Assembly: GCA_021794385.1 (NCBI GenBank) | Contig: JAJYQY010000051.1 | Coordinates: forward strand, 1 to 51,579 | Length of the DNA stretch: 51,579 nucleotides | Direction: 5' to 3' | Origin: Pseudomonadota bacterium | GTDB taxonomy: Bacteria > Pseudomonadota > Gammaproteobacteria > Acidithiobacillales > Acidithiobacillaceae | In this document: in pieces, positions 45,904 to 51,579 of the stretch | How the letters are laid out: every line of letters begins with the position of its first letter | Position numbering within the stretch: position 1 is the first letter of the stretch | Position numbers and translations under genes: made by a program | Notes under the pieces: model-generated | What the model was told of the DNA's origin: nothing | Databases searched by the model: none | What the model saw: only the letters and a program-made list of their open reading frames with translations

Positions 45904-45923
45904 TGATATCTGCATGGATATCA
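45904..45923. promoter_or_regulatory. Perfect dyad TGATATC-TGCATG-GATATCA
   Basis: A 7-6-7 perfect inverted repeat in the 850-bp divergent region between bcsA and the amyloid operon. It resembles a regulator site. It lies about 110 bases downstream of the bcsA-facing sigma-54 candidate and 515 bases upstream of the amyloid one. I see no convincing gene in 45699-46438: small frames there lack ribosome sites and family features. Confidence 0.4.
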
Positions 45924-46020
45924 GGTCCATAGCGACTGCTTTACCCACTTCCGTGTACGGGATAACAAATGAAAGGGAGGATGGAAAGTCGTCCTCCTGC
46001 CCTTTTCCGAGGTTCCAAAT

Positions 46021-46035
46021 GCAATGATCGTACCA
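46021..46035 (-). promoter_or_regulatory. Sigma-54 promoter candidate facing bcsA
   Basis: On the minus strand TGGTACG-ATCA-TTGC reads from 46035 to 46021, followed by A. GG and GC are ten bases apart, and only one base differs from TGGCACG-N4-TTGCA. The leader to bcsA would be about 310 bases, longer than usual. Confidence 0.45.
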
Positions 46036-46438
46036 AACATCGGAATCCCTGCAGGATCAGGCGTCATGGGCAGGTCAAGCAGAAAAGCAAGGGGAATAGG
46101 GCACGGTATTTGTAGCAACTCTGAAACAACGATCCCAGAATTTTCCCGGAATCACCCGGTCATGCAGAAGTTTAATAATCAGATCAGAACGATGAAGTTT
46201 GTATCAGGAGAGGAACGGCAAGCCGACCAAGCCTTCAGATCCATCTGAGCGAAACCGCCCTCTACCCACAAAACCGGAACAAGCCGGCGTATTCCTGATA
46301 AATCACGGTATAACAATAAGTTAGGAGGCATTGCGAGCCATGTGCCAACGACTCAGGTTGCAAATACTTTACAGATGGCGAATGCCCATGGGTCAGCATT
46401 TTCATTACAACATGCTGATTATATGAATATTTAATAAG

Positions 46439-46454
46439 TGGCACGGGGATTGCT
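46439..46454 (+). promoter_or_regulatory. Sigma-54 promoter of the Fap-like amyloid operon
   Basis: TGGCACG-GGGA-TTGCT is a near-exact -24/-12 sequence (consensus TGGCACG-N4-TTGCA). The invariant GG (46440-46441) and GC (46452-46453) have ten bases between them. It lies about 100 bases before the first amyloid gene, so expression should need an AAA+ activator such as the one encoded at 37776. Confidence 0.8.
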
Positions 46455-46463
46455 AAAAGAAAG

Positions 46464-46489
46464 GCGTCCCCCCGAAGTCTTGGGGACGC
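46464..46489 (+). promoter_or_regulatory. Stable hairpin at the 5' end of the amyloid mRNA
   Basis: GCGTCCCC (46464-46471) pairs with GGGGACGC (46482-46489) around a ten-base loop. Transcription from the sigma-54 site would begin at about 46464-46466, so the mRNA would start with this stem. Stems at the extreme 5' end protect transcripts such as ompA from decay. A terminator is unlikely, because no T run follows. Confidence 0.6.
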
Positions 46490-46563
46490 GTCAAAGCGAC
46501 GAACCAGACCGATCGGGTGATCTCTCTGGGACCTTTTGGTAACACGAATCTTTGGAGGAAGTC

Positions 46564-47604
46564 ATGAAAAAGTCAGCCATTTTAGTTTCGGCCATTTCCC
46601 TCGCCTTTGCTGGTTCTGCCTTTGCATGGACCACGCCGCCCGCCGTTCACGCCAGCAGCGACAAGACCACCACTGGTAAGGTATCGGGCAATTCGGTAAA
46701 TACGTTCAGCGGAAAGAGCCAGTTTGGCAATAGCCAAACCAATATCGGCTCTGATGCGGTCATCAATGGCAGTGCGTTCAGAAATGCTGCCGGTGTGATT
46801 TCCGGCAACCAGAACAGTGGTGCCAACAGCGAGGCATCGAACCAGACCAACCTTCAGGTAAACACGGTTGCCGGTGTACTGGATACCTCGGCCAAGACCA
46901 ATGGTTCGGGTGAGGTCAGCTCCAATACCGTTGAAGTGGGAACCATTGGCGCTACCATCAACTATGATGGTAACAGCTACATGGGTGATAATGCCTTCAG
47001 CTATGCCTCCGGCATCATCTCCGTGAACCAGAACAGCGGCGCCAACAGCCTGTTGCAGAACCAGACCAATGTGGAGGTGAATCAGTTGAGCCAAGCCTGT
47101 GCGAACGGCTCTTGTTTCGGCGGGACAGCGTATAGCTCGGCCGCGCTGAAGGGTATGGTCAAAGGTAACAGCCTTACCGTCTATACCAACCCTTCTAGCA
47201 CTTATTATTACGGTTATTACGGTCGGCCGATGACCAACTACAACGCCAATGCCACCATCAATGGCGCTGCGTTTAGTAACGCCAGCGGTATCATCTCCGC
47301 CAGCCAGAACTCCGGTGCCAACAGTCTGCTGCAGAACCAGACGGTCGTACAGGCGAGCACCTTGGGCAAGAGCACCGGCCATCTGAGCGATACCTTGGGC
47401 GGAGCGGTGACCGGCAATATGCTGAAGGTGACCGCGACGGGCAATCCCTCTAATCCCTATCAGTTCACCCAAACCAACTATGCGGCCAATGCCACCATCG
47501 GCGGCACCGCCTTCTCCAATGCTGCGGGCGTGATTTCCGTGAACCAGAACACCGGCGCCAACAGCATGCTGCAAAACCAGACCTCGATCCAGGTCAACAA
47601 GTAA
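46564..47604 (+). CDS. Fap-type functional amyloid subunit (FapB/FapC-like), four repeats
   Basis: A 346-residue secreted protein with a Sec signal peptide (1-21, ending GSAFA). It carries four imperfect repeats of about 36 residues near 65-100, 138-173, 229-264 and 309-345. Each is built on AFxNAxGIISxNQNSGANSL and then LQNQTxVQV. The Asn/Gln/Gly/Ser-rich GIIS-NQNSGANS-LQNQ pattern is that of Pseudomonas FapB and FapC fibre subunits. Linkers differ in length; the second holds CANGSC (C179, C184) and a Tyr-rich patch (YYYGYYG). FapC has three repeats and a C-terminal CxxC, which is absent here. FapB versus FapC cannot be settled. Ribosome site GGAGG; first gene after the sigma-54 promoter. 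Confidence 0.82.
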   Translation: MKKSAILVSAISLAFAGSAFAWTTPPAVHASSDKTTTGKVSGNSVNTFSGKSQFGNSQTNIGSDAVINGSAFRNAAGVISGNQNSGANSEASNQTNLQVNTVAGVLDTSAKTNGSGEVSSNTVEVGTIGATINYDGNSYMGDNAFSYASGIISVNQNSGANSLLQNQTNVEVNQLSQACANGSCFGGTAYSSAALKGMVKGNSLTVYTNPSSTYYYGYYGRPMTNYNANATINGAAFSNASGIISASQNSGANSLLQNQTVVQASTLGKSTGHLSDTLGGAVTGNMLKVTATGNPSNPYQFTQTNYAANATIGGTAFSNAAGVISVNQNTGANSMLQNQTSIQVNK

Positions 47605-47679
47605 GTCACGCGATGCAAGGTGGGGGATGCCGGAGTCTCGGCATTCCTCATTTTTTCTAAGAATGTGAGGAGAGAGATC

Positions 47680-48039
47680 ATGAACATTCGCATGCGTTAC
47701 TTATTCATGACGGGTCTTTTGCTGTCCTGGGCACTCGGCGCGCAAGCGGCGGTCTTGCCCTTGGATGGCGCGTCCGCTTTGGCCGTTCTGGGTCATGCCG
47801 TAGGCACCCAGGCGTTAGTAAACTCTGCGGGCAAGGCTTTGCCCAACCAGAGTCTGTCCACTCTGGTGATGAATGGGGCCTCAGCGGGAAATACGGTAGG
47901 CAATGGGGTTGTTACCGGCAGCAACATCATCCAGGGCGGAGCCTTTGGCAATGCCTCCGGTTTTGTAACGGTCATTCAGAACTCCGGCAACAATGTTCTT
48001 ATCCAGAATGCCATGCAGATCAACCTGACTATGCATTGA
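47680..48039 (+). CDS. Small secreted Fap-like protein with a single amyloid repeat
   Basis: A 119-residue exported protein, signal peptide about 1-23 (ending GAQA). The C-terminal 34 residues, GGAFGNASGFVTVIQNSGNN followed by VLIQNAMQINLTMH, form one copy of the repeat found four times in the preceding gene. The middle has a short GNTVGNGVVTGSN motif. It may be a nucleator, a minor subunit, or the counterpart of the small FapA chaperone. I cannot choose from sequence. It begins after GAGGAGAGAG with an ATG at 47680, 75 bases after the major subunit and 12 bases before the protease gene. Confidence 0.65.
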   Translation: MNIRMRYLFMTGLLLSWALGAQAAVLPLDGASALAVLGHAVGTQALVNSAGKALPNQSLSTLVMNGASAGNTVGNGVVTGSNIIQGGAFGNASGFVTVIQNSGNNVLIQNAMQINLTMH

Positions 48040-48051
48040 CGGGAGTCTTTC

Positions 48052-48765
48052 ATGTTTTATAAACGCTGGTTGTTGGCAATTACCCTATTATTGGTCACGC
48101 TGCCTCTGAGTCAGGGACGGGCCGTGGCCGATGTCTTTTTGACGACCGCCGGCGGTCAGTTCCGTATCCCCGTCAAAAGCATGAATGCCATGCGCTTTCA
48201 GTCGGTGATTCACCAGCAGTTTGATTTCAGTTGTGGATCGGCAGCCGTGGCCACGTTACTCACCTATAGCTATGACGATCCCACCAAAGAGATGAAAGTC
48301 TTCAAGTGGATGTGGGATCACGGTGATAAGCCAGTCATTGAGAAGGAGGGGTTCTCCCTTCTCGACATGAAAAACTATCTGGAAGCCCACGGCTTTGCCG
48401 CCAACGGCTTCCGGACCTCTTTAAGCAATCTGGTCAAGGTGAATTTGCCCGCCATTGCGCTCATCGATTTCAATGGTTACATGCATTTTGTGGTGGTCAA
48501 AGGGGTCGACCGGGAGGATGTGCTGGTCGGCGATCCGGCTTTGGGTCTACGCCTCATTCCCCGGAAATATTTTGATGCCATGTGGAAAAAAAATGGGATT
48601 CTTTTTGTCATTACCAGTGGGCCAGGCATCAAGATGGCCAAGGATACGTTTAACAATATTGCCGAATGGGACAAGGTACCACGGGCACCGCTGGCGGCGG
48701 CCATGCAGCAGCAACCACCCCTGGGTTCCTTTCTTCTGCTTCTGCCGCGGGCAGGGAGTTTTTGA
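48052..48765 (+). CDS. fapD: Periplasmic C39-type cysteine protease (FapD-like)
   Basis: A 237-residue peptidase C39-family protein with a signal peptide (about 1-26). The catalytic elements are all present: Q56 (oxyanion Gln) and C61 in HQQFDFSCGSAAVATLLTY, H145 in GYMHFVVVKG, and D161 in LVGDPALG. C39 domains remove double-glycine leader peptides in bacteriocin exporters; FapD is the free-standing version required for Fap amyloid export. The two following genes encode secreted proteins with an LxxxRGG motif, which are candidate substrates. It has no ABC transporter part. The closing segment past residue 200 is low in conservation. Confidence 0.85.
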   Translation: MFYKRWLLAITLLLVTLPLSQGRAVADVFLTTAGGQFRIPVKSMNAMRFQSVIHQQFDFSCGSAAVATLLTYSYDDPTKEMKVFKWMWDHGDKPVIEKEGFSLLDMKNYLEAHGFAANGFRTSLSNLVKVNLPAIALIDFNGYMHFVVVKGVDREDVLVGDPALGLRLIPRKYFDAMWKKNGILFVITSGPGIKMAKDTFNNIAEWDKVPRAPLAAAMQQQPPLGSFLLLLPRAGSF

Positions 48766-48788
48766 AACACGTTAAATATAAGGAGGAA

Positions 48789-49343
48789 ATGATCGTGATT
48801 AAGATCGCTTGCAAGTCGAATCAATCTTTCCAACGCCCACTCATAGGTATCGTGGCCATTCTTTGTATGGCAGGGCCGATCAGCGCATCGGCAATGTCTG
48901 TACTAGGGATCCCGGTCCCTAGCACGGAGTTAGCAAAATTGCGCGGTGGTTTCGATGTCGGGGGTATGGTGGTGAAGTTTGGTGTAGAGATGACCACCTA
49001 TATCAATGGGATGCTGGCATCGCGCTCAGGTATTGATAGTGGCCCGAGCGGTAATAGTATAATGGCGTCGCAGAATACCGTCATTCAGCAGACTACGGTG
49101 GCGACACAGGGAAATGGTATGCAGCAGGTGGTGCAGGTGGGAAATGCGAACCAGGTTTCCAGCAGCCTCCTCAACCAGGCTACCAGTGCCTTGGCGGTGG
49201 TACAGAACAACCTCAATAATCAGGTGATTCAACATGCGACGGTGATCAATCTGGATGTCAGCAACGGTATCCGTACCCAGCAGTTGACTCAGATCGGTCA
49301 GTCCTTGCAGCAGGGTAACATTCGAAGTTTGGCCATCCCGTAG
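48789..49343 (+). CDS. Secreted Fap-operon protein with RGG motif (FapE-like minor subunit)
   Basis: A 184-residue exported protein. The signal region ends near ISASA (31-35). Then comes STELAKLRGGFDVGGMVVKF, in which LAKLRGG (48-54) looks like a double-glycine-type processing site. The remainder is rich in Gln, Asn, Ser and Val (NTVIQQTTVATQGNGMQQVV, LNQATSALAVVQNNLNNQVI), similar in composition to amyloid subunits but without the NQNSGANS repeat. The place after the C39 protease matches fapE in Pseudomonas; the homology is not certain. The ATG at 48789 touches its ribosome site (AAGGAGGAA), so the GTG two codons later may be used. Confidence 0.65.
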   Translation: MIVIKIACKSNQSFQRPLIGIVAILCMAGPISASAMSVLGIPVPSTELAKLRGGFDVGGMVVKFGVEMTTYINGMLASRSGIDSGPSGNSIMASQNTVIQQTTVATQGNGMQQVVQVGNANQVSSSLLNQATSALAVVQNNLNNQVIQHATVINLDVSNGIRTQQLTQIGQSLQQGNIRSLAIP

Positions 49344-49369
49344 GCGGATATGGCGGGAAGGGGGATGCT

Positions 49370-49786
49370 ATGTTTGAGAAGATGATACGGACGATGGTCA
49401 GTACCGGAATGGTGCTGGGGATATGGGCTTGGGCGCCGGTCATGGCGGCAGAGCCATCGGGCGATCAACCCCTTCCGGTAATGCGGCTGACAGCCTTCAA
49501 TAGCGCAGCCATTGTCAGCAATGCCGCTTTGCGACAGGCCCGGGGCGGGGAAATGCTTGTTCCTGGCTTGGCGGCCTCTGCCCGCCAAATGCGGGTGGTC
49601 ATGCTCTGGGATGAACTGCCCCCGGCCACATCCGCCAACGCCCAGGGCACGGGTGGCAGCTCCCGGGGCAACATCCAAGGTGGTGTCAGACCGATCGCGC
49701 CGCAGCCGGTGGTGCCAGCCCTGCCCAATTTGCAAAATCTGCCTGCGTCCGTGGGGCAGTCAGCGGGTTTCTTCAGCGGCAATTAA
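49370..49786 (+). CDS. Small secreted RGG-motif protein, last gene of the amyloid operon
   Basis: A 138-residue exported protein with signal peptide about 1-27 (ending PVMAA). Its N-terminal mature part has VSNAALRQARGGEMLVPGLA, where LRQARGG (54-60) repeats the pattern of the preceding protein. The rest is Pro- and Gly-rich and ends LPNLQNLPASVGQSAGFF. I know no named family for it. Same strand, 26 bases after the previous gene and followed by a terminator, so it closes the operon. A role as a secreted accessory or fibre-associated protein is inference. Confidence 0.55.
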   Translation: MFEKMIRTMVSTGMVLGIWAWAPVMAAEPSGDQPLPVMRLTAFNSAAIVSNAALRQARGGEMLVPGLAASARQMRVVMLWDELPPATSANAQGTGGSSRGNIQGGVRPIAPQPVVPALPNLQNLPASVGQSAGFFSGN

Positions 49787-49805
49787 ATGGCCATGGAAAA
49801 AGGGT

Positions 49806-49835
49806 GAGGAGCGGCAATGGCTCCTTCGTTTTTTT
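49806..49835 (+). terminator. Intrinsic terminator of the amyloid operon
   Basis: GGAGC (49808-49812) pairs with GCTCC (49820-49824), extended by A-T and G-T pairs, with a seven-base loop. Seven T residues follow at 49829-49835. It separates the amyloid genes from the BcsS-like gene. Confidence 0.75.
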
Positions 49836-49981
49836 CGCTATGTGGCAATGAGGGATGGTAGCAGCCGATGCCAAAATCAACCCGAAGCCGTGAGGTGGAC
49901 CTGGTTCTCTTGCCCCACTCCCATGGGGACGCAGGCATCATGGCGCGTAGGACGGAATATAAGGAAAAGAGAGGAATGGCA

Positions 49982-50668
49982 ATGCGTTGTCGGATCGGCA
50001 TGGTGGTACTGGTGGGGGTGTGCATGGGAGTGGAGCCGGCCATGGCTCAATCCTTGCTGCTGGGAGGCACGCAGTTGGCGCCGGGAAACTCCTATAGCTA
50101 TCTGGGGGCGATCATGCCTTTTGCGGGTGCGCGTCTGGGATCCGGCTGGTTTGGGACGGTCTTTGCCAATTACCTGACTTATCATTACAACACTACACCG
50201 ACGGTGAGCGTCAAGGCTCCTGGTATTCAGGGTGGTTTGGGGTATGCATGGCAGGGCGCCGCCTATCAGTTGGCCCTCTCGGGCGCTTTGGGTTATCAGT
50301 ACTTTTCGCTCCATCCCGATCTCGGAGCAGGGGGGCCGGTGGGTGGCATCGTCACCTTCAGCCCCCAGATCCAGGCGAGCTACGATTTCACCCCCATGCT
50401 CTATGCCAGCACCATAGCCAGCTATTCCTTTGGCCAGCGCGCCTACTGGAGCCGGTTCCGGGGAGGGATCAGGCCGGTGTCCTGGCTGAGTTTCGGCCCC
50501 GAAGGTATCTTGCAGGGGGGGATCAATTATCGCATTCGCCAAGTAGGAGCCTTTATCTCCGTTGCCCTGGGTGATGGCTGGAGGGTGGAAGGGGAGGGTG
50601 GAGTCAACTACACCAGTGGTCTGGGCAGTACCGGATACGGAGGCTTTTCCTTCACCAAGACGCTGTAA
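49982..50668 (+). CDS. bcsS: BcsS-like outer-membrane beta-barrel protein
   Basis: A 228-residue exported protein: signal peptide 1-25 (VEPAMAQ), then alternating aromatic strands typical of a small barrel (YSYLGAIMPFAGARLGSGW, ANYLTYHYNTT, GYQYFSLHPD), ending in a final Gly-Phe-Ser-Phe strand. This pattern matches the cellulose biosynthesis protein BcsS family, known from some bcs operons but of unclear role. Here it lies beside amyloid genes and 4.3 kb from bcsA. The ATG at 49982 has GAGGA six bases before it; the ATG two codons earlier is the alternative. A terminator upstream (49806-49835) implies its own promoter or readthrough. Confidence 0.65.
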   Translation: MRCRIGMVVLVGVCMGVEPAMAQSLLLGGTQLAPGNSYSYLGAIMPFAGARLGSGWFGTVFANYLTYHYNTTPTVSVKAPGIQGGLGYAWQGAAYQLALSGALGYQYFSLHPDLGAGGPVGGIVTFSPQIQASYDFTPMLYASTIASYSFGQRAYWSRFRGGIRPVSWLSFGPEGILQGGINYRIRQVGAFISVALGDGWRVEGEGGVNYTSGLGSTGYGGFSFTKTL

Positions 50669-50690
50669 CCATGTCCCGGGAGGGCGGTAG

Positions 50691-50719
50691 AAAAAAACAG
50701 GGAGCCACGATGGGCTCCC
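50691..50719 (-). terminator. Intrinsic terminator of the FapF-like gene
   Basis: On the minus strand GGGAGCC (50719-50713) pairs with GGCTCCC (50706-50700) around a six-base loop. Two bases then a run of seven T follow (50697-50691). It lies 37 bases past the gene's stop and also sits just after the BcsS-like gene on the other strand. Confidence 0.8.
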
Positions 50720-50755
50720 GTGCGCATATCCATGACGCGATATGCCGCTATACCC

Positions 50756-51579
50756 CTAGAATGTGTAAGGGACCCGCAGGGTGAGTTGCACGTCGGGCGC
50801 TTGGCGCGTGGCGCCCACGGCCAGATTCAGATTGATTGCCGTGTTTTTATTGACGGTATAGGACCAGCCCACGAGGAAAGATCCCACTTCCAGGGTGGTG
50901 GCCAGGGGCGGGGTAATGCCACCCACTTTGGGCGGACTGACGATGCTTTGGCTGTAGCCCAGGCTGACCGAGGCGCGGTCGTTCAGGGACAGGCCCGCGC
51001 CAAAACCAAAGCCGATGGCGTTGCCCGGGCTGATGTAGGTGCCAGCGGCATTGTGGCCAATGTTCCACAAGTAGCTCACATTCCCGTAAAAAACGGCCGG
51101 ATCTGAGGGATAGAGCACCGTGAGGCTGGGCTGCACACCCCAGAAACCGGTTCCGGTGGGCTGCTGTTCGAGAATGCCGGCGGGATAGCTCTGATAGGTG
51201 GGCATGCTGAACGGGCTGCTGCCTGTCATGCTTTTTACTTGCAAATTCGCAATGTAATAGGGCGAGCCATTACCCCCCTGATTGATCTGGTAATGCATGG
51301 AGAGCTCGATGTCTCCCAGACCGGATCCCGTACTGTTGAAGGCTTGCTGGACACCGTTATTGGTCAGGTTGGAGACGGACGTATTTTGTTGGGCATAGAC
51401 GAAAGGTATCCTGAGGTCCATCTGCAGGCGGTTGGTCAGCCCGTAGCGAAAAGTGAGGCCCGTATAGACGGTGTCGTTGGTGTATTGCTGGATATTGATA
51501 TTGCCAATGGCCAGCACCTGGGCCAGGACGAAGCCCTGGACAGCGGCGATGCTCGATGACGAGTGGGCGTATTGGATGA
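50756..51579 (-). CDS. Outer-membrane transporter-like protein, possibly FapF-like, 5'-truncated
   Basis: The frame is open to the window edge, giving at least 274 residues of an outer-membrane barrel. TGLTFRYGLTNRLQMDLRIP is the hallmark early strand pair of the family that includes MetA-type phenol-pathway transporters and the barrel of FapF. Later strands (GFGFGAGLSLNDRASVSLGY, FLVGWSYTVNKNTAINLNLA) end with LRVPYTF, a C-terminal aromatic suited to BAM insertion. FapF forms the exit pore for Fap fibres, usually with an N-terminal coiled coil. Whether that exists here is hidden beyond the edge. It converges on the BcsS-like gene, so it is not in the amyloid operon. The first in-frame start in view is the GTG at 51517, but coding clearly continues upstream. 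Confidence 0.6.
   Translation of the reverse strand, partial: IQYAHSSSSIAAVQGFVLAQVLAIGNINIQQYTNDTVYTGLTFRYGLTNRLQMDLRIPFVYAQQNTSVSNLTNNGVQQAFNSTGSGLGDIELSMHYQINQGGNGSPYYIANLQVKSMTGSSPFSMPTYQSYPAGILEQQPTGTGFWGVQPSLTVLYPSDPAVFYGNVSYLWNIGHNAAGTYISPGNAIGFGFGAGLSLNDRASVSLGYSQSIVSPPKVGGITPPLATTLEVGSFLVGWSYTVNKNTAINLNLAVGATRQAPDVQLTLRVPYTF

Noticed and set aside
45827-46248. Two small plus-strand frames between bcsA and the amyloid operon
   Set aside because: Neither has a ribosome site or recognisable motif, and the region contains promoter-like sequences instead.
46340-46426. 28-codon leader peptide candidate before the amyloid promoter
   Set aside because: A GGAGG lies 12 bases upstream of its ATG, too far, and the frame precedes the predicted transcript start.
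46564-47604. Repeats in the amyloid gene as a possible CRISPR or DNA-level repeat array
   Set aside because: The units differ in spacing and DNA sequence and are conserved at the protein level, as expected for a coding repeat.

Overview
The window is a high-GC proteobacterial chromosome segment. I read it as coming from an acidophilic, sulfur-oxidising, motile relative of Acidithiobacillus (moderate confidence). The case rests on the recC-recB-recD and ribF-ileS-lspA orders, a SorAB-type sulfite dehydrogenase, an SQR-family flavoprotein, ovothiol genes and a large cyclic-di-GMP/biofilm repertoire. No rRNA, tRNA, CRISPR array or intact insertion sequence is visible.

Layout. 1-9547: recC (5' cut by the window), recB and recD, then an SQR-like flavoprotein and trmB on the minus strand. 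9539-11976: an islet between trmB and purE bounded by a 24-bp direct repeat; it holds a decayed HigB-type toxin with an intact antitoxin, and a 352-residue orphan protein. 12011-13638: purE-purK. 13791-17920: ovoA, ovoB, a thioredoxin-like protein and the stump of a short-chain dehydrogenase. 17989-19622: sorA and sorB (minus). 20067-21716: an MshEN-domain protein, a ComFB-family protein and a small basic protein. 21899-26122: ribF-ileS-lspA (minus). 26229-29323: a degenerate metallo-beta-lactamase-like protein, a DEAD-box helicase and YaiI. A palindromic repeat family recurs between genes throughout.

From about 29.3 kb to the end almost everything concerns c-di-GMP and the choice between swimming and surface life. 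There is an HD-GYP remnant, a MASE1-GAF-GAF-GGDEF-EAL enzyme, fliL-ycgR-motA-motB, a VpsR-like sigma-54 activator, a catalytically dead GGDEF protein, a globin-GAF-GAF-GGDEF-EAL enzyme and a BcsA-type glycosyltransferase with a PilZ domain. Then comes a five-gene operon for a functional amyloid of the Pseudomonas Fap type, followed by a BcsS-like barrel and a FapF-like outer-membrane transporter (cut by the window end).

The most interesting unit is the 37.8-51.6 kb stretch. I find three sigma-54 (-24/-12) promoter candidates: one before the dead GGDEF gene, one before the amyloid operon and one facing bcsA. An activator with an intact GAFTGA loop is encoded in the same block. A plausible model is that oxygen or redox sensing through the heme globin and GAF domains sets c-di-GMP. 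C-di-GMP would then act on polysaccharide synthesis (BcsA PilZ), the flagellar brake (YcgR) and, through the VpsR-like activator, amyloid expression. Two secreted proteins of the amyloid operon carry an LxxxRGG motif after their signal peptides and sit beside a C39-type protease, which suggests periplasmic processing. All functional links are inferred from sequence and context.
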